DNA of 18,884 nucleotides from Zwartia sp. (GCA_030653405.1 JAURZO010000171.1:1-18884); one strand, 5' to 3'. Shown: positions 8,424-15,842, counted from the first letter of the stretch. The notes: a model not told the origin generated them from the sequence alone. A program made the numbers and translations.

Positions 8424-9728
8424 TTAACAAACAACCGGCAATTCATCCCAACGCGTCGTATATCTGGGCGAGCGGTTTTCATTGCGCATCGCCCATCGTT
8501 GCGTAAAGCCGCTTACGCCTGAGCGTACGGTGCCATGCCCGTGATCGCGATTAATCGTATCGAGTGCGCGCATCAACTGGCTCGATCTCTGCGTCACAAT
8601 CAGATTATCAAAAATGCTCGCCTGACGAGCGTGCTTGTCCGAGAGAAGCATCAGCATCACACCCGCTTTTTTATAGCGATAGCCAGAGCGATAAATTTTT
8701 TCTAGCCCCGTTAACGCCGCTGCGGTGAGGATCAACGTATCGTCAGTCGGTTCGTGTAACGGCACCGTCAAGCCTGCATGATATTGCTCATCCTTGTTGA
8801 ACCGGTTTGTCTGGATAAATACATACACAGCGGCGGAAACTGACTTTTGCTTGCGTAACTTTTCCGCGGCACGCGATAGATAACTCGCCACCGACTCGCG
8901 TAACTCTTCGATCGTTTCAACGGGTTTACCAAAACTACGAGACGACATAATTTGCTGCTTAGGCTCGGCAATGTCGTCGAGTGCCAGACAAGAAACACCA
9001 CGCAGCTCATTACAAGTCCGTTCCATCACTACACCAAAGTGTCTGCGCATTTCTTTGGGTGATGCGTTGCGCAGATCGAGTACGGTATGAATTCCCATCA
9101 CCTCAAGACGTCGCGCGATACGCCCTCCTACGCCCCAGACCTCACCCACCTCAATGCCACTCATCCACCGCAGTCGCTCTGGGCGAGCGATCACATGCAG
9201 ATCACACACGCCGTCGAACTCAGGATTTTTTTTGGCTAAATGATTGGCGAACTTTGCGAGTGTTTTGGTAGGTCCCACACCGACACATACAGGCAGACCC
9301 GTCCATTGCCTGATACGTTGTCGCATCAGCTGCCCCATCGGCACCGCACCTCCATGCAAATGTGCAACGGTTTCAATCCGTAAAAATGATTCATCAATAC
9401 TGTAGACCTCGATGTCGGGTGAAAAGTCCCGCAAAATCTGCACCACGCGATGACTCATGTCGCCATAGAGCGCATAGTTTGAAGACAAAGCCTGGATGCC
9501 ATGCTCACGCGCCAAGTCTTTCATCTTGAACCAAGGTATACCCATCTTGACGCCCAGCGCCTTGACCTCATTACTACGCGCGACTGCACAGCCATCGTTG
9601 TTAGACAAAACAACCATCGGTATGCCTTCGAGCCGCGGCCTGAACACCCGCTCACAAGAAACATAGAAATTATTGACGTCCACCAACGCGAACTGAGGCG
9701 CAGACGTTGGTGCTCCGATCGACATCAT
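8424..9728 (-). CDS. umuC: DNA polymerase V catalytic subunit UmuC
   Basis: Y-family error-prone polymerase subunit, 434 residues from ATG 9728 and close in length to E. coli UmuC. Near the N-terminus is the catalytic DVNNFYVSCERVF motif, with the metal-binding first Asp, then VVLSNNDGCAVARS and the palm motif YSIDESFL with the paired acidic residues. HhH-like SGIEVGEVWGVGGR follows, and the C-terminal little-finger region ends at 8424. The stop of umuD (TGA, 9730-9728) shares its A with ATG 9728, so the two are translationally coupled. A TTG at 9731 would extend the frame one codon; ATG 9728 is preferred. It acts with processed UmuD in translesion synthesis after DNA damage. Confidence 0.95.
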   Translation of the reverse strand: MMSIGAPTSAPQFALVDVNNFYVSCERVFRPRLEGIPMVVLSNNDGCAVARSNEVKALGVKMGIPWFKMKDLAREHGIQALSSNYALYGDMSHRVVQILRDFSPDIEVYSIDESFLRIETVAHLHGGAVPMGQLMRQRIRQWTGLPVCVGVGPTKTLAKFANHLAKKNPEFDGVCDLHVIARPERLRWMSGIEVGEVWGVGGRIARRLEVMGIHTVLDLRNASPKEMRRHFGVVMERTCNELRGVSCLALDDIAEPKQQIMSSRSFGKPVETIEELRESVASYLSRAAEKLRKQKSVSAAVYVFIQTNRFNKDEQYHAGLTVPLHEPTDDTLILTAAALTGLEKIYRSGYRYKKAGVMLMLLSDKHARQASIFDNLIVTQRSSQLMRALDTINRDHGHGTVRSGVSGFTQRWAMRNENRSPRYTTRWDELPVVC

Positions 9729-10144
9729 CAACCCCGCGCGGAATAGCGGCGCACCACACCCACCACCACGCCCCAGACTAACAACTCACTGCCGTCCTTA
9801 AACTCGATCGGCGAGTAAGCAGGATTTTCAGCCCGCAACTCAACACGGCCTCGATGTTTGTATAGACGCTTGAGCGTGTAGTCGCCATCCACCACCGCTA
9901 CCACGATATCGCGATGCTTCGGCGTCATGGCGCGATCCACAATGACCTTATCCCCCTCCTCGATGCTCGCTCCCGTCATCGAGTCCCCCTTGACCGTAAA
10001 CAAAAAAGTCGCGGGCTTGTTACGAACTAAGTAATCATTGAGATCCAGCCCGACCTCGATATAGTCGGCCGCAGGCGAAGGAAACCCCGCACTGATTCGA
10101 TGCGCAAGGAGTGGCAAATCACGCGTAGCCGGTTCCAACGCCAT
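9728..10144 (-). CDS. umuD: UmuD, self-cleaving S24 peptidase subunit of Pol V
   Basis: LexA-like S24 serine peptidase that cleaves itself on RecA filaments and then joins UmuC. The open frame extends up to ATG 10216, but that codon lies inside the LexA box, so the ATG at 10144 is chosen. This gives 138 residues, near the E. coli length of 139. In the chosen numbering the cleavage site is Ala19-Gly20 (ISAGFPSPA), the nucleophile is Ser55 (KGDSM) and the general base is Lys92 (DYTLKRL). The spacings of 35 and 37 residues equal those of E. coli UmuD (Gly25, Ser60, Lys97). No good Shine-Dalgarno precedes ATG 10144, which leaves some doubt about the start. It is first gene of the umuDC operon and LexA-controlled. 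Confidence 0.92.
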   Translation of the reverse strand: MALEPATRDLPLLAHRISAGFPSPAADYIEVGLDLNDYLVRNKPATFLFTVKGDSMTGASIEEGDKVIVDRAMTPKHRDIVVAVVDGDYTLKRLYKHRGRVELRAENPAYSPIEFKDGSELLVWGVVVGVVRRYSARG

Positions 10145-10206
10145 ATTTATAGGCGTTTGACTTAAGTTTGACTCCGCCTGAGGGGGGAGAGATTGGGGTG
10201 CAGATA

Positions 10207-10226
10207 TACTGTACATAAATACAGTA
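10207..10226 (-). promoter_or_regulatory. LexA (SOS) box of umuDC
   Basis: TACTGTACATAAATACAGTA fits the proteobacterial LexA consensus CTGT-N8-ACAG, with the extended TA flanks on both sides. It is 63 bp upstream of the preferred umuD start. TATACT at its upstream edge on the minus strand could be part of the promoter. The DUF1993 gene begins 119 bp away on the other strand and might also be affected, but this cannot be told from sequence. Confidence 0.92.
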
Positions 10227-10344
10227 TACGATTAACATTTGGATACAACCAGATGAATTTTAAAGCAAACCTAAGTAAAACTTTCTAACAAGCAAGATCG
10301 TGCTTTAATCAATCAACAATCAGCCCAAACAGGATCGAATAATC

Positions 10345-10854
10345 ATGTCCATTTCCCTTTATTCCGCGACAGTCCCCGTTTTCAAACAGATGCTCCTGGC
10401 ACTGAGTGACGTACTCAAAAAGGGAGAAGACCATGCGCAAAGCCGTAAGTTCGATCCCGCCGTCTTGTTGCAGTCGCGCCTGTTTCCCGACATGCTCCCG
10501 CTCGTGCGCCAAGTCCAGATCGCCTGTGATTTCGCCAAAAGCGTACCTGCTCGCATCGCGGGGGTTGAAGTGGCCGCCTACGAAGACAGCGAACAAAGCT
10601 TTGCCGAACTGCAGCAACGCATCGCAAAAACGCTGGCACTCATCGATGGCATGACCGCCGAACAACTCAATGGCAGCGGGGTTAAAGAAGTTGTTTTGCG
10701 CCCCGGCACACCAAAAGAGAAAAAGCTAACGGTCGAAGACTATGCGCTGAAATACGGCATGCCCCAGTTTTTCTTTCATGTCACGACTGCCTACAACCTC
10801 TTACGTCACAACGGCGTCGAAATCGGCAAGAAAGACTACATGGGGTCGTATTAA
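10345..10854 (+). CDS. DUF1993 family protein
   Basis: 169 residues, about the usual length for DUF1993. The N-terminus MSISLYSATVPVFKQML, the central LFPDMLPLVRQVQIACDFAK and the C-terminal FFFHVTTAYNLLRHNGVEIG are characteristic of this family, which is predicted to have a DinB-like helical-bundle fold. The molecular function of the family is not known to me. It has no signal peptide or membrane segment, so it is probably cytosolic. AGGA (10331-10334) lies 10 nt before the start. It is divergent from umuDC and stops 23 bp from the convergent antitoxin gene; no strong terminator is seen between them. Confidence 0.9.
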   Translation: MSISLYSATVPVFKQMLLALSDVLKKGEDHAQSRKFDPAVLLQSRLFPDMLPLVRQVQIACDFAKSVPARIAGVEVAAYEDSEQSFAELQQRIAKTLALIDGMTAEQLNGSGVKEVVLRPGTPKEKKLTVEDYALKYGMPQFFFHVTTAYNLLRHNGVEIGKKDYMGSY

Positions 10855-10877
10855 ATATATAAATTATTCCAAATGGC

Positions 10878-11225
10878 TCACGCCATAATTTGGTAGCGTT
10901 CAGCACGGGCGATTGGTCGAACTGATCGATCGTGCTTTTCCATTTTTACCAAACCATACCGGGACATCGTTTTAAGTGTGCGCGAAAGATTGCCTTGCTT
11001 GCGCCCCGTGAGATCTGCAAGTGCACTAATGGATGCGGGTCGTGAAGTGCGGATAACCTCCAGAAGTGCTCGATTCTCATCGCTGAGAACCTGAGACAAA
11101 GAGCGCATAGAAGTAAACCAAATTTTGGGATCTGAAGGCTTGGGCTTTAGCTCACCTCTAGCAATCGCCAACATCCGCTCACGAATTTTCTCTTGTGAAG
11201 CAATACCAATTTTAATAATTTTCAT
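10878..11225 (-). CDS. tumA: TumA-type antitoxin, winged-helix DNA-binding protein
   Basis: 115 residues. The second half holds a winged helix-turn-helix of MarR-like type: ALLEVIRTSRPASISALADL, then TGRKQGNLSRTLKTMSRYG as recognition helix and LVKMEKHDRS as wing. The basic N-terminus (KIIKIGIASQEKIRERM) resembles the HTH partners encoded with TumE-family toxins. Its start ATG (11225-11223) overlaps the toxin stop TGA by the ATGA arrangement, so the two are translated as a coupled pair, toxin first. It likely neutralises TumE and represses the operon at the palindrome 11591-11607 (inference). A plain transcription regulator is the alternative. Confidence 0.78.
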   Translation of the reverse strand: MKIIKIGIASQEKIRERMLAIARGELKPKPSDPKIWFTSMRSLSQVLSDENRALLEVIRTSRPASISALADLTGRKQGNLSRTLKTMSRYGLVKMEKHDRSVRPIARAERYQIMA

Positions 11226-11581
11226 TTTGACCTCGCCTCTTTTAAAACCGAGTCAACTTCAGTAAAAAAATCTGATAACAACTGATGTGCGTCTTGAAAG
11301 ATATATGGAACACCTTTGTCAGCAACGTGCCTATGTTTATGATCAAACGGCATCCGCTGGCCTGAATATTTTTTACCCTTAACCTTGACGGCATGTGCAT
11401 TGTCGTAGCCCAAAATCCGTTTACCGCTTGGCGCGTGCAGAGTTAAAGAGTACCGAACACCATGCGGTATATCTTTACTGACCTTGACCTCCCAAGCTTC
11501 TATCTTGAGCCAGTATCCATCCTCTTGGTCGATAATCTGATCATGCAGATCCAAAAGCGTTCGAATTTCATGATCTCTCAT
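11222..11581 (-). CDS. tumE: TumE family toxin (DUF6516)
   Basis: 119 residues. The pattern fits the TumE/DUF6516 family: a basic, beta-rich N-terminal half (GYWLKIEAWEVKV, RYSLTLHAPSGKRILGYDNAH), a conserved histidine cluster FDHKHRHVADKGVPYIF, and a C-terminal helix QLLSDFFTEVDSVL. Such proteins act as toxins of two-gene modules with an HTH antitoxin; their target is not clear to me. The start ATG 11581 sits exactly where transcription from the extended -10 upstream would begin, and no Shine-Dalgarno is present, so the message may be leaderless. It overlaps tumA by 4 bp. Confidence 0.8.
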   Translation of the reverse strand: MRDHEIRTLLDLHDQIIDQEDGYWLKIEAWEVKVSKDIPHGVRYSLTLHAPSGKRILGYDNAHAVKVKGKKYSGQRMPFDHKHRHVADKGVPYIFQDAHQLLSDFFTEVDSVLKEARSK

Positions 11582-11587
11582 CCGTTA

Positions 11588-11616
11588 ATTATATCATCGG
11601 ATGATATTGCTTTAAA
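11588..11616 (-). promoter_or_regulatory. Promoter of tumE-tumA, extended -10
   Basis: On the minus strand TGATATAAT (11596-11588) is a full extended -10 with a perfect TATAAT hexamer. TTTAAA (11616-11611) lies 17 bp upstream as a weak -35 (4 of 6). The predicted start of transcription, about 7 nt beyond the -10, coincides with the A of the tumE ATG at 11581. Confidence 0.65.
11591..11607. promoter_or_regulatory. Perfect palindromic operator over the tumEA promoter
   Basis: ATATCATC-G-GATGATAT is an 8-bp perfect inverted repeat with one central base. It overlaps the -10 element and lies 10 bp upstream of the toxin start, the usual place for toxin-antitoxin autorepression. The likely binder is TumA (inference). 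Confidence 0.65.
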
Positions 11617-11632
11617 ATTCAGTGTATTAGAA

Positions 11633-12013
11633 ATGCGTACTCAGACAAATTTGAAACATCCTAACGACCACGACGCTGAGCCACACGCCAACGCAGATTC
11701 CAACACATGGGATCTCGCTGGCGTGACGCTTTTCCGTACGCTTGGTTATGTCGTGGGTTTACCGAGTTTCATTGTTGGCACTGCAGTCTTTATGCTTGGA
11801 TTTGCGGTGATAGACACTGATATTCTGAATGTCGCCTGCATTCTCTATAGCCTCGCACTGGTCTCGATCGGCGGTCGTCCCGTGTTGCTCAGACTGAACC
11901 CCCAGAACGAGATACAAGCACTCAAAGTCGCTAGCCTCTCTATCCTCGCGGGCGCTTTGTTTTACGGACTGCTACTCGCCCTACTGACAGCGATTGGTTT
12001 CGATATGTTTTAG
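11633..12013 (+). CDS. Small hypothetical membrane protein
   Basis: The reading frame is open from 11462, but the upstream part overlaps tumE and has no membrane character. The ATG at 11633 gives 126 residues. A hydrophilic, Asp/His/Asn-rich N-terminus (about 1-28) is followed by three predicted transmembrane segments (about 38-59, 64-82, 99-121) with RPVLLRLNPQNE between the second and third. No family is recognised. No convincing Shine-Dalgarno precedes 11633, so the start is uncertain (ATG 11570 is another choice). It is divergent from tumEA and convergent with the DMT transporter. The last codons form part of a palindrome shared with its neighbour. Confidence 0.6.
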   Translation: MRTQTNLKHPNDHDAEPHANADSNTWDLAGVTLFRTLGYVVGLPSFIVGTAVFMLGFAVIDTDILNVACILYSLALVSIGGRPVLLRLNPQNEIQALKVASLSILAGALFYGLLLALLTAIGFDMF

Positions 12014-12028
12014 TGATGTGACATCACT
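12012..12028. terminator. Palindrome spanning the two convergent stop codons
   Basis: AGTGATGT-G-ACATCACT is a perfect 8+1+8 palindrome. It includes part of the TAG stop of the membrane protein gene (12011-12013) and the TGA stop of the transporter gene (12026-12024). As RNA it could form a stem of about 6 bp in either direction. There is no U-tract, so a terminator role is tentative; a protein-binding site is possible. Confidence 0.35.
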
Positions 12029-12491
12029 GAGACTCAGGCTGCTTATCAGCCAATTGAGTGATCACAAGACCGGCCACCAATAAGCTCACCCCAATCAGTT
12101 TTTTCAAGCTAAAGGGACGAATTGCGGCACCAAACAATCCATAATGATCAATCACTACAGAAACCAGGATCTGTGACGATACAGCGCAAATGATGAAATT
12201 AGCGACACCAATTCGTGGAGCTAACAAGGTGGCTGTGATCACATAAAAACCAACAATAAACCCACCCAGATAATCGACCAGCCTGACATGTCTGAGCGCG
12301 CCTAGATTGGGTAACGACTGCGTCAGCAGGAGTGCGCAAGAGAGGCAAAAAAGAAATCCCACCCCAAATAGAATCACCGGCGCATGCAGAGGCTCCCCTA
12401 TCGCACGGCCAAGCCTTGCGTTGAGAATCACCATCGCCGGAATGAGCGCACCAGCCAGCCCTGCCCAGATTAATAATCTTGCTGAAATCAA
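12024..12491 (-). CDS. DMT-family transporter, YdcZ type (DUF606)
   Basis: 155 residues, the size of single-copy DUF606/YdcZ proteins, which are half-length members of the drug/metabolite transporter superfamily in the inner membrane. About five hydrophobic segments are visible (roughly 4-24, 37-58, 73-93, 97-116, 127-147). The motif PAMVILNARLGRAIGEPLHAP near the first loop and LGGFIVGFYVITATLLAPRIGVAN in the middle are typical of the family. The start is TTG 12491, with AGAGG (12502-12498) 6 nt upstream. Its substrate is unknown. Half-length members are thought to act as dimers or with a second copy; no second copy is adjacent. Confidence 0.85.
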   Translation of the reverse strand: MISARLLIWAGLAGALIPAMVILNARLGRAIGEPLHAPVILFGVGFLFCLSCALLLTQSLPNLGALRHVRLVDYLGGFIVGFYVITATLLAPRIGVANFIICAVSSQILVSVVIDHYGLFGAAIRPFSLKKLIGVSLLVAGLVITQLADKQPESQ

Positions 12492-12642
12492 CGTTTACCT
12501 CTGCACAGTTATCCTGGAAGTCAGGAAAACTGAGTGTACAAGACCCTCGGTCGACATGAATGCCTGATCTTAGGGATAAATGACATCACCTCGACCTCAG
12601 CTTTAACAACTATGCCAATGTCATGTTCAAGCCTCTTAAACA

Positions 12643-12674
12643 TCCGTCTCATTGATCATACGCAACGAGACGGA
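12643..12674 (-). terminator. Weak hairpin downstream of the dehydratase gene
   Basis: TCCGTCTC (12643-12650) and GAGACGGA (12667-12674) can pair as an 8-bp stem with a 16-nt loop. It begins 37 nt past the stop of the minus-strand gene at 12711. The downstream U-run is only TTT, so it is a poor intrinsic terminator. Confidence 0.35.
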
Positions 12675-12710
12675 GGCCTCAGAATATTTAGCATCAATAC
12701 ATGCTCAATA

Positions 12711-13874
12711 TTACTGATCAACAATGAAGCCATCGAAATGCGGACGCATCGAGATGGGCTTCACGAGAGGCGGTCTGATCTTGTCAGCGTCTGGCAAGAT
12801 ATTCATACCCAAACCCGGACCGTTGGGGATATCGACAAAGCCATCTTTAGGCAATGGCACCTTGTCGACCACGTTACTGCCCAAGTGAATCGGCAGAGAC
12901 TCAAACTTACCTGACTCAAAACCGGTCGCATATTCTTGGATCGCGAAATTTGGAATGGCCGCCGCTAGCTGCAAACACGCCGCCAAACCGATTGGCGATA
13001 ATGGATTATGCGGGACCACTTGCACTTGATACGCCTCGGCGATTGCCGCCACCTTTTTCGCGCCTGTGATACCGCCACAAAGACACAAATCAACTCGAGC
13101 GTATTCAACGCCACCTCTGGCCATCAACATCTGGAACTCATAGATGTTGGAGAAGCGCTCACCTGTCGCAATAGGAACATGAATCTTTTCTGCGACACGC
13201 GCCATCGCGTCATGACTCTCAGGACGAATCGGATCCTCAATGAACATCGGATGTGTATGCTCAATGCCGCGCGCGAAAACAATCGCCTCTGCAGGCGTTA
13301 AACGCCGATGGATTTCCAAGAGTAAATCAACCCGATCGCCCACTACCTCGCGCATGCGCTCTGTATTCTCGATCGCATCCCGCATTTTCTTGATGTGGGT
13401 CTTGAAGTAAACCTTATCGTCGCCCTCGTCCAGAAAAGGATTAAGGTGACCAAACGCGGTAAAGCCGGCATTCATTTTCGCCTCACACTCCACCAGCATT
13501 TTTTCAATCGTGCTCTCGTAGATATGTCCATAAATACGCGCTTTAGTTCTCGCGGCTCCACCTAACAACTCATAAATTGGCACATTTAAAGCTTTGCCCT
13601 TGATGTCCCAAAGTGCCATATCAATGGCGGATATCGCGGCATTTTCCGCCAAGCCTTGAAAATAGCTAAAACGATGCATCACATTCCAGTGATGCTCGAT
13701 AGGGTATGGATCTTTACCCTCCAAGTATTCAGCGAATCTCTTGATACATACCCCGGCGGCTTCAATATGTCCCCAGGTTCCGGCCTCGCCAAAGCCAGTA
13801 ATGCCCTCGTCCGTCTCAACCCGCACGAACATGAACTGACCCACATGCCAAGGCACAACTTTTACAATTTTCAT
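12711..13874 (-). CDS. Enolase-superfamily sugar-acid dehydratase (mandelate racemase group)
   Basis: 387 residues with the two-domain layout of mandelate racemase / galactonate dehydratase-type enzymes: a capping N-terminus (WHVGQFMFVRVETDEGITGFGE) and a TIM barrel. The residues align with E. coli-type galactonate dehydratase at a constant offset of +4: metal ligands Glu187 (LLLEIHRR), Glu213 (FIEDP) and Glu239 (ATGERF), catalytic His189, and the Asp262-His289 dyad (RVDLC, VPHNPLSP). The first ligand is Glu where galactonate dehydratase has Asp. It probably dehydrates an acid sugar to a 2-keto-3-deoxy acid in the cytosol; the exact sugar acid cannot be read from sequence. It has no catabolic partner genes next to it. 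The start ATG 13874 has only a weak AGAG upstream. Confidence 0.88.
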   Translation of the reverse strand: MKIVKVVPWHVGQFMFVRVETDEGITGFGEAGTWGHIEAAGVCIKRFAEYLEGKDPYPIEHHWNVMHRFSYFQGLAENAAISAIDMALWDIKGKALNVPIYELLGGAARTKARIYGHIYESTIEKMLVECEAKMNAGFTAFGHLNPFLDEGDDKVYFKTHIKKMRDAIENTERMREVVGDRVDLLLEIHRRLTPAEAIVFARGIEHTHPMFIEDPIRPESHDAMARVAEKIHVPIATGERFSNIYEFQMLMARGGVEYARVDLCLCGGITGAKKVAAIAEAYQVQVVPHNPLSPIGLAACLQLAAAIPNFAIQEYATGFESGKFESLPIHLGSNVVDKVPLPKDGFVDIPNGPGLGMNILPDADKIRPPLVKPISMRPHFDGFIVDQ

Positions 13875-14023
13875 ATTGTTTCTCTTAAACGTGACTGATT
13901 AGTGGTCTACTTTGATTGAATTTTTCTTATTACAATTTTCTGGTCAGGCTCAGTACTTGTTAATATTTTCACATGTCTGTTCAGGCTTACGCATGCGTGT
14001 AGTGAGGTATTGCTTGCAGTCTG

Positions 14024-15709
14024 CTAAATACTCAAATCAAGCAGCGTTTTTTGCTGATAGAGCTCCATGAGTTCCAACCTTTCGGAAAAGACGATCTGAC
14101 CATTGCGCGCCCGGCGCAAAACCTCTCGTTTGACTGGAAAATTCAAACCAGGCACTTGCCAATAAGTTTCCTTTAATTGAACATCATTTGTCAGATTCCA
14201 TCCGTTAATTTCAATCCTGAACGCATCGAACTCTCCAGCAGGAACACGCACTTTTTCAACTGCCGCAATGCGAATATCAAATGTGACGAACGATTTATTA
14301 CCATTAACGGTACGCGTGTTCGACGCAGTCCACTTCTTTCCAAGCTGATACTCTGTCGGAGTGAAGGCCAAGGGGGTTTCGAACTTCGTTCCCCTGACAG
14401 ACATTGCATTCCCCATTAAGTCCAGAAGGATGAGTCCATTGTTGATCTCAACCAGATCTGCCTCAGTGTCAACACGGGTGACTGTCGCAACGCGTATTTC
14501 AGTTTGGATGCCCGACAACAAGTCAGAGATTCGATTTTTAGTTTGATCCCCAACGGTATAGATTCTCCCGAGATCATAGCGACCCACTGAATAGGGATTT
14601 TCAGATGGCTTCCAAAGATTAGGGACACTCAGACCAGGACCTAAACGAACCGCAGCACCCGTACTCGGGGGTGCGTAAGGTTTAATTTTCCCTGCAAGCT
14701 CTTTTTTATTTTTAGATGACGCACTGCCAGTGGAGAGAGTCGCTGAAGGCGTTGATTGAGAGGCTTCTACAGATATCAAATTTTTCAATCTTTGATGTGC
14801 AACCTCCGAGAATCGACCGTTTGGGTATTTACGCAAATATGCGACCCAGTCGGACTGAACCTTTGAGTCTTTAACCTTTGCCCAATCCTTGATTTCCTCT
14901 TGGATCAGTCGCTCCAACTCGGCAGCGCTTTGCTTTTTATTTGCAGAAGCGAAAAGATAAACATCGGACTCAAGAGAGGTTGTCTCCCAAGGAATTTGCT
15001 CTCCGTTAGAAGCGAGACGAACATTCAAACGGACTCTTTTAAGCGCATCTTCCACTCTGACGTTGGGTATAGAAAGCTCTCTTACAAGATTTTCAGTGTA
15101 CAAGCCGTTTGCGCCGCTACCGTCGGATGCGACCTTACCAGGTGAAGTCGAGTAGGCGAGCAAACTACCAACCGGTGCGTCAAACTGGGAAAGGCCCTTA
15201 TTATCTAGTCTGTACCGATTGCCAAAGGGATCATCGCGACAAGCATCCAGAATGATAATAAAGGTCTTGTCCTTAATTTGACTCAGTTGACCAAGCAGAT
15301 TGTTCAAGTCGACGCAGCGAGACTGCATGTCCGTCCGCTTTGTCACGACGGCATCAACTGGCACCAAGTAATTGCGCCAATCAAGTTGCGCGCCATGCCC
15401 GGCATAGTAAAAAACAACAACCCGTGTTTGCGACTGCTTGATCACCTTAGTAAAACGCTCCATGGCGGTGATCAGGTTAGTGCGACTCGTATTGAGTTGT
15501 GTATCTGTGACAAAACCCGCAGTTTTGAGCAGGGTCGATACAGCCGTCGCATCGTTCACTGGATTGCCGAGTGGCATATCTGAATATTGACTATTGCCAA
15601 TGACAAGTGCTTGATAAGCAGATGAGTTTTGTGCAGCGAACAAATCAGAAAATGAAACCGCAGGTGCTAAGGAAGCCATACCTTTAAGGAAGGTTCTGCG
15701 AGTACTCAT
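14024..15709 (-). CDS. TAT-exported caspase-like (C14) protease with C-terminal beta domain
   Basis: 561 residues. The N-terminus STRRTFLKGM with a following hydrophobic stretch is a twin-arginine export signal, cleaved probably near residues 25-27. The caspase-fold domain covers about 31-256: YQALVIGNSQY, FYYAGHGAQ with catalytic His105, and FIIILDACRDDP with catalytic Cys157. Both dyad residues are intact. A short helical segment follows (about 260-312, SDWVAYLRKYPNGRFSEVAHQRLKNL region), then a Ser/Thr-rich linker (about 315-335) and a beta-rich C-terminal domain (about 350-561) with VRVPAGEFDAFRIEING. Export places the protease in the periplasm. Substrate specificity (Arg/Lys as in metacaspases, or Asp) cannot be told. 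It is divergent from the Ig-like/zinc-ribbon operon, with promoters back to back. The ATG at 15709 has GGA upstream. Confidence 0.9.
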   Translation of the reverse strand: MSTRRTFLKGMASLAPAVSFSDLFAAQNSSAYQALVIGNSQYSDMPLGNPVNDATAVSTLLKTAGFVTDTQLNTSRTNLITAMERFTKVIKQSQTRVVVFYYAGHGAQLDWRNYLVPVDAVVTKRTDMQSRCVDLNNLLGQLSQIKDKTFIIILDACRDDPFGNRYRLDNKGLSQFDAPVGSLLAYSTSPGKVASDGSGANGLYTENLVRELSIPNVRVEDALKRVRLNVRLASNGEQIPWETTSLESDVYLFASANKKQSAAELERLIQEEIKDWAKVKDSKVQSDWVAYLRKYPNGRFSEVAHQRLKNLISVEASQSTPSATLSTGSASSKNKKELAGKIKPYAPPSTGAAVRLGPGLSVPNLWKPSENPYSVGRYDLGRIYTVGDQTKNRISDLLSGIQTEIRVATVTRVDTEADLVEINNGLILLDLMGNAMSVRGTKFETPLAFTPTEYQLGKKWTASNTRTVNGNKSFVTFDIRIAAVEKVRVPAGEFDAFRIEINGWNLTNDVQLKETYWQVPGLNFPVKREVLRRARNGQIVFSERLELMELYQQKTLLDLSI

Positions 15710-15730
15710 GATTATTCCACGTGGCGTTGA

Positions 15731-15761
15731 ATGTAGCCTCTGCCTAAATTGGCAGCTACAT
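15731..15761. promoter_or_regulatory. Bulged dyad at the caspase transcription start
   Basis: ATGTAGC-ctc-TGCC-taaatt-GGCA-GCTACAT gives 11 base pairs with a 3-nt bulge. It overlaps the -10 and the predicted start of the caspase promoter, and much of it would lie in the 5' leader of that mRNA. It could be an operator or an RNA hairpin; sequence alone does not decide. Confidence 0.45.
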
Positions 15762-15788
15762 AATATTCCGAGCGACTAACCTGGTTAA
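15760..15788 (-). promoter_or_regulatory. Candidate promoter of the caspase gene
   Basis: On the minus strand -35 TTAACC (15788-15783, 4 of 6) and -10 TATTAT (15765-15760, 5 of 6) are separated by exactly 17 bp. Transcription would begin near 15753, leaving a leader of about 44 nt. Confidence 0.45.
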
Positions 15789-15794
15789 TATAAT
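15766..15794 (+). promoter_or_regulatory. Candidate promoter of the Ig-like/zinc-ribbon operon
   Basis: A perfect TATAAT (15789-15794) has TTCCGA (15766-15771) 17 bp upstream as a weak -35 (3 of 6). The -10 directly abuts the -35 of the opposite caspase promoter, so the two promoters share the same DNA face and cannot both be occupied freely. Confidence 0.4.
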
Positions 15795-15842
15795 ACACTT
15801 GTAAAAACATAGTTATCGCGAGACTCACAATCAGGCGCACAG

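Noticed and set aside
10145..10216. 24-residue N-terminal extension of UmuD
   Set aside because: Its start codon is inside the LexA box and the extension is absent from the normal UmuD layout.
10861..10891. AAATTAT...ATAATTT inverted repeat at the end of tumA
   Set aside because: Seven A/T-only pairs with a 17-nt loop and no U-tract; too weak to call a terminator.
11462..11632. N-terminal extension of the small membrane protein frame
   Set aside because: It overlaps the well-supported tumE gene and promoter on the other strand, and the true hydrophobic protein begins later.
12534..12914. Plus-strand open frame over the intergenic region and dehydratase 3' end
   Set aside because: It runs into the antisense of a clear enzyme gene, has no recognisable domain and no ribosome binding site.
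13889..13912. TGGTCTAC element resembling a GntR/UxuR-type operator upstream of the dehydratase
   Set aside because: The two half-sites match at only a few positions when folded as a palindrome, so it is not distinguishable from chance.
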